A stretch of DNA of 10,490 nucleotides from an uncultured Micavibrio sp. (GTDB lineage Bacteria; Pseudomonadota; Alphaproteobacteria; Micavibrionales; UBA1664), in the NCBI GenBank assembly GCA_937896295.1, contig CALBME010000055.1, positions 1 through 10,490 of the forward strand, written 5' to 3'. The notes beneath the pieces are model-generated. The model ran no database searches and was not told the DNA's origin. It was given only the letters and a program-made list of their open reading frames with translations. Positions 1 through 5,464 of the stretch are shown in pieces. Within the stretch, counting starts at the first letter, position 1, and each line of letters opens with the position of its first letter. Position numbers and translations under genes: made by a program.

Positions 1-147
1 CGAGTTGCCTACGCGATACCGCGGCTGGGAAAAAGCGGCGAGGTCTTTGTGGCACTTAAAAACCTCTTCAATGCCAATTACCAATACAACCCTGGCTATG
101 TCATGCCTGGTCGTAACGGGATCATTGGTCTGGTGGCCAGTTTCTAA
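1..147 (+). CDS. TonB-dependent outer-membrane receptor, C-terminal fragment (5' end outside window)
   Basis: Frame 1 is open from the window edge to a TAA at 145-147 and gives 48 residues. They match the end of a TonB-dependent receptor beta-barrel: a VALKNLFNANYQYNPG-type segment (the usual 'NLF(D/N)..Y.YNPGYPMPGR' end), then a short last strand finishing in a terminal phenylalanine (GLVASF). A C-terminal aromatic residue is the known signal for Bam-dependent outer-membrane insertion. Such receptors import siderophores, cobalamin or other large ligands using the TonB-ExbBD energy system. The ligand cannot be told from this fragment. Codon use (AAT, CAA, AAA, CTT) is less GC-rich than in the genes from about 300 onward, and a receptor is not the usual neighbour of COX3, so this piece may not belong with the DNA to its right. 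The family call rests on motif recognition of a short tail. Confidence 0.7.
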   Translation, partial: RVAYAIPRLGKSGEVFVALKNLFNANYQYNPGYVMPGRNGIIGLVASF

Positions 148-150
148 TCC

Positions 151-155
151 AGGAG
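151..155 (+). promoter_or_regulatory. Ribosome binding site deciding the 161 start
   Basis: AGGAG lies 5 bases before the ATG at 161, directly after the receptor stop codon. It makes 161 the clear start, although the same frame is open back to position 5, where the reading merely overlaps the receptor gene. Confidence 0.7.
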
Positions 156-160
156 CAGAC

Positions 161-898
161 ATGAAGCCGATTCGACAACTGCTGCTGGCTGGGCTGGCTG
201 GTTTCATGACCATAGGGGTCATGGCACAACCCCAACACCCCATGAAAACCGACTCTGAGCGAAATGGCTCTGCCGTCGATGAGAAGGCTCATACACCGGT
301 CGTCAAAGTCGGTTTCCGTTTCGGCATGACGCTGTTCATCGCGTCCGAAGTCATGTTCTTCGTCGCCTTCTTCTGGGCATTCTTCGCAGCCGCGCTTTAC
401 CCGCCTGCCGGCATGACATGGCCGCCGGAAGGGATCGAGACGATCAACCCGTTCAACCTGCCGTTCCTGATGACCCTGATCCTGCTGCTTTCGGGCTGCA
501 CGGTGACGTGGGCACACCATGAAATCCTGACCGGTAACCGCGACCAGGCCGTCAAGGCGCTGGGCCTTACCGTTCTGCTGGGTGTTGTCTTCCTTGGGTT
601 CCAGGCATTCGAATACATTCATGCGCCCTTCAAGTTCAAGGACGGCATTTTCCCGTCGGCCTTCTTCATGGCAACCGGTTTCCACGGTTTCCACGTTCTG
701 GTCGGGACAATCTTCCTGGCCGTATGCTGGTTCCGCACCCGCAAGGGCCACTTCACGCCTGAATCGCATTTCGGTTTTGAAGCCGCTGCCTGGTACTGGC
801 ACTTCGTGGACGTCGTGTGGCTGTTCCTGTTCGTCGCCATTTACTGCTGGGGCGGCGGCGATTCCGCACAGCATGCGGTTGAAGGCCTGATCAACTAA
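161..898 (+). CDS. ctaE: Cytochrome c oxidase subunit III (COX3), atypical N-terminus lacking helices 1-2
   Basis: Subunit III of aa3-type cytochrome c oxidase, an inner-membrane protein that stabilises the catalytic core and proton uptake. The protein is 245 residues. From about residue 44 (HTPVVKVGFRFGM) it is a classic COX3 with five helices: residues ~53-77, containing the conserved Glu63 in SEVMFF (equivalent of bovine Glu90); ~99-118; ~131-152; ~165-190 (ATGFHGFHVLVGT); and ~206-230 (AAWYWHFVDVVWLF). Full-length COX3 has seven helices and about 260-290 residues. Here helices 1-2 are absent, replaced by MKPIRQLLLAGLAGFMTIGV plus MAQ, which looks like a Sec signal peptide, and a polar linker. 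DUF983 and SURF1 follow, the usual alphaproteobacterial context, but ctaG/cox11 is not upstream. One hydrophobic segment in place of two would invert the remaining helices, so the 5' end is suspect: natural fusion, 5' truncation or chimeric assembly. An internal ATG at 242 would give a bare five-helix protein but has no evident binding site. Family identity is certain; integrity is not. Confidence 0.9.
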   Translation: MKPIRQLLLAGLAGFMTIGVMAQPQHPMKTDSERNGSAVDEKAHTPVVKVGFRFGMTLFIASEVMFFVAFFWAFFAAALYPPAGMTWPPEGIETINPFNLPFLMTLILLLSGCTVTWAHHEILTGNRDQAVKALGLTVLLGVVFLGFQAFEYIHAPFKFKDGIFPSAFFMATGFHGFHVLVGTIFLAVCWFRTRKGHFTPESHFGFEAAAWYWHFVDVVWLFLFVAIYCWGGGDSAQHAVEGLIN

Positions 899-908
899 AG
901 TTTCAAAA

Positions 909-940
909 GCGGTGGCCTTAAAAGCCACCGCAAATTTTTT
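909..940 (+). terminator. Intrinsic terminator or attenuator after COX3
   Basis: GCGGTGGC (909-916) pairs perfectly with GCCACCGC (924-931) around a 7-base loop. Three A residues and then six T residues (935-940) follow. The hairpin starts 11 bases after the COX3 stop and ends just before the DUF983 ATG, so it should terminate or attenuate transcription between genes that are normally cotranscribed. Confidence 0.65.
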
Positions 941-947
941 CAAACCC

Positions 948-1310
948 ATGTACATCACACCGACACCGATTGAAGCGGCTCTGAAATGCAGCTGTCCGCG
1001 CTGTGGCCAGGGCAAGCTGTTTGCCGGGCGCATGACGCTGTCCTGCGTCGAGCATTGCGCCGTGTGCGGCCTTGCGCTGGCCAAAAACGATTCGGGCGAC
1101 GGGCCGGCCGTCTTCATGATCTTCATTCTCGGGTTTCTGCTGGTGCCGCTGGCGCTGCTGTTCGATGCGTATGTCGCGCCGCCGCTGTGGGTACATGCGG
1201 TTCTGTGGACGGTGGTGGCGCTGGGTATCTGTTTCCTGGCCCTGCAGCCGATCAAAGCCTATGTGGTGGCGCTGCAGTTCAGGCATCGTCCGCATATGTG
1301 GGAGAACTGA
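948..1310 (+). CDS. DUF983 family zinc-ribbon membrane protein
   Basis: A 120-residue protein of the DUF983 family, found next to COX3 and SURF1 in alphaproteobacterial oxidase operons. Its biochemical role is not established; association with cytochrome oxidase biogenesis is inferred from synteny. A short N-terminus leads into a rubredoxin-like metal knuckle: CPRCG (C16, C19), then C37 and C40 in CAVCG. The family signature DSGDGPAVF (48-56) follows, then two membrane helices (~54-74 and ~79-99) separated by the conserved PPLWVH turn, and a basic ALQFRHR tail. I chose ATG 948 because the alternative GTG at 912 lies inside the terminator hairpin stem and would add non-conserved residues. Neither start has a good Shine-Dalgarno sequence. 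SURF1 starts 2 bases after the stop, so the two are translated from one message. Confidence 0.85.
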   Translation: MYITPTPIEAALKCSCPRCGQGKLFAGRMTLSCVEHCAVCGLALAKNDSGDGPAVFMIFILGFLLVPLALLFDAYVAPPLWVHAVLWTVVALGICFLALQPIKAYVVALQFRHRPHMWEN

Positions 1311-1312
1311 AA

Positions 1313-1990
1313 ATGACGCGCACGCGGTTTGCCGTCAGTACGCTTGTGATGCTGGCTATGCTGGGCGTCCTTCTGCGCCTTGGTTTCTGGCAGATGGAAC
1401 GGCTGGAATGGAAAACGGCGCTTCTGGCGGAGCTTGCCGCGAAGGCGGCGCAGGATCCGTGGGCGCATGCGTTTTCGTCCGAGACATTTTCAGATACAAA
1501 AAATGAATTCACGCGCGGTTTCGTCACCGGGCGGTATAGCGGCAGTCCGTCCTTTGCTATCGGTCCGCGCAGCCAGAACGGCGTCCTGGGATACTGGCTG
1601 GTATCGCCCCTTCAGATGAAGGCGGGCGGCACCGTTCTCATCAACCGGGGGTTTGTACCGGACACGCTGAAAGACAAGGCGTTAACATCCCCCGTGCCCA
1701 AGGGGACCGTGCAGGTTGCGGGCGTGGTGCGCCTGCCGGACGACAAAGGGGCCAACAACGCGCATATCCAGGTGTGGCGTCATATCGATACGGAAGGGAT
1801 GGCACCGGGGGCGCTGCCGCTGGTCCTGTACGCATCGGGTTCGAAACCTTCGGACCTGTCCATGCTGGAGGCGGTGCCGGCGGTGCAGAGCATACGCAAC
1901 GATCATCGCCAGTACGCGATGTTCTGGTTTGCAATGGCCGCGGTGCTGGTCGTTATGTGGGGGTTATTCAGTTTTCAAGGAAGGCGTTGA
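1313..1990 (+). CDS. SURF1 family cytochrome c oxidase assembly protein
   Basis: A SURF1 (Shy1) homologue of 225 residues, close to the usual bacterial length of 230-250. SURF1 proteins are inner-membrane factors that help insert haem a into oxidase subunit I. The layout is typical: N-terminal helix (~7-25) ending in LGFWQMERLEWK, a large periplasmic domain with GYWLVSPL (93-100) and VLINRGFVP (108-116), a weakened version of the N-x-W motif (NNAHIQVWRHID, 148-159), and a C-terminal helix (~200-219) introduced by the conserved HRQYAMFWF. The start at 1313 is set by GGGAG about 8-13 bases upstream and by near-contact with the DUF983 stop. Its last 23 bases overlap the convergent SCP2 gene. With COX3 and DUF983 it forms an oxidase assembly unit. 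Confidence 0.9.
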   Translation: MTRTRFAVSTLVMLAMLGVLLRLGFWQMERLEWKTALLAELAAKAAQDPWAHAFSSETFSDTKNEFTRGFVTGRYSGSPSFAIGPRSQNGVLGYWLVSPLQMKAGGTVLINRGFVPDTLKDKALTSPVPKGTVQVAGVVRLPDDKGANNAHIQVWRHIDTEGMAPGALPLVLYASGSKPSDLSMLEAVPAVQSIRNDHRQYAMFWFAMAAVLVVMWGLFSFQGRR

Positions 1991-2273
1991 GTTTCATCGC
2001 CATGCCCATCGATCCCTTGATCTTGAGCTTGCCCGTCAGGTAAGCGACGTTCGGATCCTTGGTGCCCGCCAGCAGACCGCTCAGCAGGTCCTTGGACAGT
2101 GTCAGGATCAACTGTGCCTGTGCGTCCCCGCCTTGCGTGACGACGCCAGGTTTCTGGGTGGTGTCGACGAAAATGCTGCCGTCCGCGCCAAGGTCGAATT
2201 TGACGCTGCCGCGGAAGTCATGCGGTGTTTTCATCTTGGTCTGAAACTGTGCGATAATGGGATCAAGGCTCAT
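1968..2273 (-). CDS. SCP2 sterol-binding domain protein
   Basis: A 101-residue protein made of a single SCP2 (sterol carrier protein 2) domain, the size of the stand-alone alphaproteobacterial members. The fold forms a hydrophobic tunnel that binds lipids or fatty-acyl ligands; the bacterial substrate is generally unknown. Visible family features are the MSLDPII start, the GSVKFDLGADGSIFVD strand pair (22-37), a DAQAQLILTLSKD segment and the C-terminal GKLKIKGSMGMAMKLNAFL motif (81-99). There is no signal peptide or membrane helix, so it is cytoplasmic. ATG 2273 matches the family start; an ATG at 2282 would add three residues, and both have weak ribosome binding sites. The gene converges on SURF1 with a 23-base overlap. 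Its start is only 38 bases from ispE on the other strand, so any promoters lie in that short gap or inside coding sequence. Confidence 0.85.
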   Translation of the reverse strand: MSLDPIIAQFQTKMKTPHDFRGSVKFDLGADGSIFVDTTQKPGVVTQGGDAQAQLILTLSKDLLSGLLAGTKDPNVAYLTGKLKIKGSMGMAMKLNAFLEN

Positions 2274-2311
2274 GCTGCTCATTCTAAAGGCCAATGGTAA
2301 ACAAGGTATTG

Positions 2312-3094
2312 ATGGAACAGTCTCTTTTCGCACCCGCCAAAATCAATCTCTCTCTTCAGGTCACTGGCCGGCGGGATGACGGGTATCATAATCTCAACAC
2401 GTTGATCGGCTTCACAAATGTGGGCGACCGCATCACCATCAATGATGCGCCTGCCTATGCCCTTCACGTGGACGGGCCATTCAAGGCCCACGCGCCTGCC
2501 GATGAAAGCAACCTGATCACGCGGGCCGTGCGTCTGATGGAAGACTCGGCCCAGCGCAAAGCCGACATAGTGGTGCGCCTGACGAAATCAATCCCTGCCG
2601 GGGCTGGGCTGGGCGGTGGATCGGCGGATGCGGCGGCCGTGATGAGCGCGCTGAACGAACGATGGGACCATGTGTTCAATATCACCCAGCTGCAGAATCT
2701 GGGTGTCAAAATCGGTGCTGAACTGCCTGTGTGCCTGCGCGGTCCGGGTGTTTTCCGAGTGCACGGCATTGGCGAGGGCGTGATGCGTGAAAGCATTCCG
2801 CGCCTGACCGGCATCATCATATGGCCGGGGGTGACACTGGCCACGGGGGACGTGTTCAAGGCGTATGCGGGCGAAAAGCACGAGCAGAACGACCTGATGG
2901 AGGCGGCCATACGGCTGGCCCCGCCGATCGGGCAGGCGCTTGATATCCTCAAATCCCTGCAGTGCGAGTCGATCGGGATGAGCGGGTCGGGGTCGTCCGT
3001 TTTCGGAATCTGCGAGGGCGGATGGGAAAAGGCCGCGAAACTCGCGGCCCTTCACCCCACATGGTGGGTCAAAAGTTTTATTATCAATTCTTAA
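2312..3094 (+). CDS. ispE: 4-diphosphocytidyl-2-C-methyl-D-erythritol kinase (IspE)
   Basis: GHMP-family kinase of the MEP isoprenoid pathway, which phosphorylates CDP-ME at the 2-hydroxyl using ATP. The protein is 260 residues, somewhat shorter than E. coli IspE (283). Motifs in order: FAPAKINL with the conserved Lys10; GRRDDGYH (19-26); the ATP-binding glycine-rich loop PAGAGLGGGSADAAAVM (95-111); the second active-site motif; and the C-terminal MSGSGSSVFG (223-232). The second motif reads GAELPVC where the family has GADVPVC, so the catalytic aspartate (E. coli Asp141) is Glu137 here; the codon is GAA. I chose ATG 2312 because AAGG lies 5 bases upstream and this numbering places the lysine at 10 as in E. 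coli. ATG 2294 would add six residues. The gene is divergent from the SCP2 gene, and its stop overlaps the stop of the convergent PodJ-like gene by 4 bases (TTAA). Confidence 0.92.
   Translation: MEQSLFAPAKINLSLQVTGRRDDGYHNLNTLIGFTNVGDRITINDAPAYALHVDGPFKAHAPADESNLITRAVRLMEDSAQRKADIVVRLTKSIPAGAGLGGGSADAAAVMSALNERWDHVFNITQLQNLGVKIGAELPVCLRGPGVFRVHGIGEGVMRESIPRLTGIIIWPGVTLATGDVFKAYAGEKHEQNDLMEAAIRLAPPIGQALDILKSLQCESIGMSGSGSSVFGICEGGWEKAAKLAALHPTWWVKSFIINS
3026..3053 (-). terminator. Intrinsic terminator of the PodJ-like gene, inside ispE
   Basis: Read on the minus strand, GGCCGCG and CGCGGCC form a perfect 7-bp stem around a 5-base loop (3031-3049 on the plus strand). TTTT follows, and the stem can be extended by A-T and G-T pairs. 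It lies about 40 bases past the PodJ-like stop codon and is embedded in the final codons of ispE. The T-tract is short, so efficiency is uncertain. Confidence 0.5.
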
Positions 3095-4962
3095 GCGGCG
3101 GGCGTTTTCGTGCTCTGGCGCAGCATGCGCAGGAGCAGGGTTTCACTGGTCTTGCCGTCCGCCTTCAGGTCTTCCTGTTTCTGGTAGGTGCGGATGGCGT
3201 CGATCGTCTTGGTCGACAGCGCGCCGTCTTCCGGTCCGTCATAGAGATTGCGGCGGGACAGCTGTTCCTGCATCTGCGCGGTGATCAGCTGATCCATGTT
3301 CGGGATCATTTCGGCCAGATCGGGCAGGGCCTTGGCCAGCTGTTCGGTCGCGTTGCTCTTGTCGTCGGCGGCGCCCGGGTCGCTGCGGTCCGGTTTTACC
3401 ACCAGTTTGGACAGCGAAGTGCCATCCGGCAGGAAGCCAGCCTTGTCGGCGCTTAGGCCCAGGCGGGTGCTGAGCTGTTCCAGCGCATTTTTGGCTTCGG
3501 TTGAACCGCCTTCGGCGCCGACGCGGTACCACATCATGGCCTGATTGGGTTTCGGTTCGGCCAGAAGGCCGTTTTCCAGGATCAGGCCGAGGTTGTAGGC
3601 GGCTTCGGTAATGCCGGCGAGGGCGGCTTTCTGAAAGAAGCCTGCGGCCAGTTGCGGATTGTACTTGGTGCCGATGCCTTCGATGTATGCGATGCCGAGA
3701 TTGTATTGGGCTTCCGGGTGACCTTCGAGGGCAGCGATGCGGTACCAGTCCAGCGCACGGGCAATGTTTTTATCCACGCCCAGGCCCTGATGGTGCAGAA
3801 CGCCGAGGTTGTAGGCCGCGTTGGCGACGCCGGCATTCGCGGCCTGTTCGAACCAGTAAGACGCGCGTTTGTAATCGGTTTTGACCCCGGTACCGGCGGT
3901 GTAAAGCGCGGCAAGGTCGTGCTGGGCCTCCGGATTGCCGGCATAGGCCTTGTCTTCCAGCGCCTTCATGGTGCCGGTCAGGTTGGCGTCACGGGCGGGA
4001 GCTGCGACGGGCGGATTTGCGCCGGTCACGTCCGGTTTGGTCTGCGGCAGCGGGTCGCCGTCTTCGGTGGTCTTGGGCGTTTCGACCGCAGCTTCGGGTG
4101 TATCGAGAGTTTTCAGTTTCAGCTGAAGCGGCTGCAGCGTGCCGTTCTGCAGGTCGATTTTGGCGATCGAGCCATCGGCCATGAAGGCGACAGCGCTTTG
4201 CTGGCTGTTGGTGGCGGACGATATGATCCAGCCCAGTCCCAGCGCCAGAACGATGGCGGCGGTGGCGACGGAAGACGAGAGTTTGAGAGAACGGTTCCAC
4301 CAAGGCGCCGGCTCTTCGGTGACGTCCATGCTGACGACGCCCTGCGTGCCGATGAAGCTGTTGTTGGCGCGGACCGGGGCGGGCAGGGCCGGGCCGGCCG
4401 CGTCCATCGTGGGCAGGCCGGATTTGGCGGCCAGCGACTGATCGGTCAAAAGAACCATGGCGCGGGACTGCAGGGCGGTCTGCGCCTCGCTTGCAATCAT
4501 TTCAAGACGTTCCATGCGGCGCTGGATACGGGCGCGCTTCTGGTCGTCGGTTTCAAGCTTGCGGTTGATTTTCAGGTTCTGGGCCTGGGCGTCGCGGAGT
4601 TTTTCCTCAAGGCGCTCCTGGCGGTTCTTGGACTGTTCGGATTCCTGTTTCTGTTCGTCCATGGCGCGCTTGGCATCGGCCAGGGCCTTTTTGTTTTCCT
4701 GCAGTTCGCGCTCCAGGCGGGCCTGGCTTGCGCGGGTTTCTTCAACCAGTTTTTTAAGAACGTCGCGTTCGGCTTCCGACTTGATGAGCTTGATGCCAAG
4801 CGTATCGAGGGCGGCCTTGATCTGGTCGCTGGCGCCGCCGGCGTTCACGTTGCTGACAGGGAAGGGGCGGGTGTTGGCAGTGGGGGTGGACGCGGTGCTG
4901 CGCGCGGTATCCGTCTTGGCGGAAGCTGTGGTGTTCGACGCAGCAGAATTGTTGGGGCGCAT
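3091..4962 (-). CDS. PodJ-like bitopic protein: coiled coil, membrane helix, Sel1 repeats, peptidoglycan-binding domain
   Basis: A 623-residue protein. Residues 1-50 are a Ser/Thr/Ala/Asn-rich disordered head. Residues ~60-170 are highly charged and strongly coiled-coil (KKLVEETRASQARLERELQ and similar). A Pro/Ala linker leads to one hydrophobic helix at ~230-250 (VATAAIVLALGLGWIISS). After it come a Pro/Thr-rich linker, four consecutive 36-residue Sel1 repeats (343-378, 379-414, 415-450, 451-487; A.YNLG...GLGV...A..WY..AA..G pattern), and a C-terminal peptidoglycan-binding domain (~560-615, with DGALSTKTIDAIRTYQK). The start is ATG 4962, because GAGGGA lies 6 bases upstream; the in-frame ATGs at 4995, 4986 and 4980 lack such a site. 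The positive-inside rule suggests the coiled coil is cytoplasmic and the Sel1/PG-binding part periplasmic. This is the domain order of the Caulobacter polar organiser PodJ (974 residues), though shorter, so a polarity or envelope-scaffold role is inferred, not shown. It stands alone as a transcription unit. Confidence 0.85.
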   Translation of the reverse strand: MRPNNSAASNTTASAKTDTARSTASTPTANTRPFPVSNVNAGGASDQIKAALDTLGIKLIKSEAERDVLKKLVEETRASQARLERELQENKKALADAKRAMDEQKQESEQSKNRQERLEEKLRDAQAQNLKINRKLETDDQKRARIQRRMERLEMIASEAQTALQSRAMVLLTDQSLAAKSGLPTMDAAGPALPAPVRANNSFIGTQGVVSMDVTEEPAPWWNRSLKLSSSVATAAIVLALGLGWIISSATNSQQSAVAFMADGSIAKIDLQNGTLQPLQLKLKTLDTPEAAVETPKTTEDGDPLPQTKPDVTGANPPVAAPARDANLTGTMKALEDKAYAGNPEAQHDLAALYTAGTGVKTDYKRASYWFEQAANAGVANAAYNLGVLHHQGLGVDKNIARALDWYRIAALEGHPEAQYNLGIAYIEGIGTKYNPQLAAGFFQKAALAGITEAAYNLGLILENGLLAEPKPNQAMMWYRVGAEGGSTEAKNALEQLSTRLGLSADKAGFLPDGTSLSKLVVKPDRSDPGAADDKSNATEQLAKALPDLAEMIPNMDQLITAQMQEQLSRRNLYDGPEDGALSTKTIDAIRTYQKQEDLKADGKTSETLLLRMLRQSTKTPAA

Positions 4963-5031
4963 ACCAGTTCCCTCTTTCATGGTCATGTTCAACACGTATA
5001 TGTATGTATCGGGTGTGAAACGGTTTTTGCA

Positions 5032-5045
5032 TATTTTGTAAAATA
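5032..5045. promoter_or_regulatory. AT-rich palindrome upstream of the PodJ-like gene
   Basis: TATTTT and AAAATA are perfect 6-bp inverted arms separated by GT. The site is about 70 bases before the PodJ-like start, in the AT-rich part (about 5010-5075) of an intergenic stretch that must hold that gene's promoter. It could be an operator or simply AT-rich promoter DNA. I could not assign a convincing -35/-10 pair for the minus-strand gene. Confidence 0.25.
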
Positions 5046-5135
5046 CTGCCAGAAAAAAGCATGGTTAATATCCACAGGGCGCCCGGGGGTCCCGGAAATC
5101 CTGGGGTTCGGGTTTGGAGGTCTGTTTTTTTGATC

Positions 5136-5164
5136 TTGCGTGCCGGTCACAAGGCCGGTATTGT
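5136..5164 (+). promoter_or_regulatory. Candidate sigma-70 type promoter for tRNA-Gln
   Basis: TTGCGT (5136-5141) and TATTGT (5159-5164) are spaced by 17 bases. Initiation would be near 5171, giving a leader of about 37 bases before the tRNA. The leader contains GGGTAA (5177-5182) and TTACCC (5194-5199), which can form a 6-bp hairpin just before the mature 5' end. The boxes are only a partial match. Confidence 0.35.
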
Positions 5165-5207
5165 CTGCCCGCTTTAGGGTAATTCGTTCCGAGTTACCCC
5201 GACGTGT

Positions 5208-5282
5208 TGGGGCGTAGCCAAGCGGTAAGGCAGCGGTTTTTGGTACCGCCATTCCTAGGTTCGATCCCTAGCGCCCCAGCCA
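5208..5282 (+). tRNA. tRNA-Gln (anticodon UUG)
   Basis: A complete cloverleaf can be folded by eye. The acceptor stem TGGGGCG (5208-5214) pairs with CGCCCCA (5272-5278), followed by discriminator G5279 and an encoded CCA (5280-5282). The D-arm contains AGCGGTAAGGC. The anticodon stem GCGGT/ACCGC encloses the 7-base loop TTTTGGT, giving anticodon TTG, which reads CAA and CAG. The T-stem CTAGG/CCTAG encloses TTCGATC. The weak U1-A72 first pair is a known identity feature of bacterial tRNA-Gln. I see no copy of its 3' end elsewhere in the window, so there is no sign of an integrated element here. Confidence 0.96.
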
Positions 5283-5305
5283 TTCTCTAAGTTCCTGGTT
5301 ATTCC

Positions 5306-5464
5306 TTAAAATTTCGTTCCGGCGCTGACTTCGCCCATAGAAAGCCCGATTTGGCCTGTACGGTCGGGGCTGGATTTACCCAAAGTCAAGCGGAGCGCTT
5401 TAGCATTGAAGAGATGGTGTTGCCCCTGACCGATCTTCTTATAAGCCGATACTGAGTTTTCCAT
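5306..5464 (-). CDS. Possible small protein of 52 residues, unknown function
   Basis: A minus-strand frame begins at ATG 5464 with a strong purine-rich ribosome binding site (GGGGGAG, 3 bases upstream; its complement lies inside the glycosyltransferase coding sequence) and ends with TAA at 5308-5306. The product, starting MENSVSAYKKIGQGQHHLF, is basic and polar, with no signal peptide, membrane helix or motif I recognise. It fills most of the otherwise empty 180 bases between the tRNA and the glycosyltransferase. Its ATG and the glycosyltransferase ATG share the palindrome CATG, so the two starts overlap head-to-head. The binding site and lack of a competing gene are in favour. The short length and the need for a promoter inside the neighbouring gene are against. 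It may be a chance ORF. Confidence 0.27.
   Translation of the reverse strand: MENSVSAYKKIGQGQHHLFNAKALRLTLGKSSPDRTGQIGLSMGEVSAGTKF

Noticed and set aside
912..947. GTG 912 as start of the DUF983 gene
   Set aside because: It lies within the terminator stem and adds residues not expected for the family; ATG 948 gives a normal-length protein.
122..1255. Long minus-strand open frame (377 codons) opposite COX3 and DUF983
   Set aside because: It is antisense to two clearly recognisable genes and its translation is Arg/His/Gln-rich low-complexity sequence typical of a GC-rich shadow frame, with no motif.
3055..3069. Hairpin ACCCCACATGGTGGGT near the ispE stop as a plus-strand terminator
   Set aside because: The arms are short with a 3-base loop and are followed by CAAAAGTTTTATT rather than an immediate T-tract, so it is too weak to call.
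5060..5068. TTAACCATG on the minus strand as a CtrA half-site upstream of the PodJ-like gene
   Set aside because: It resembles half-sites seen in alphaproteobacteria, but no second TTAA at proper spacing is present, and short matches in AT-rich DNA are common.
3652..5133. Long plus-strand open frame (493 codons) opposite the PodJ-like gene
   Set aside because: It is the antisense of the coiled-coil/Sel1 coding sequence, with Gly/Val/Phe-rich translation that mirrors GC-rich codons. The minus-strand protein has clear domains and a good ribosome binding site.
5208..5282. tRNA-Gln as a possible integration site for a mobile element
   Set aside because: No integrase gene, and no repeat of the tRNA 3' end was seen elsewhere in the window.
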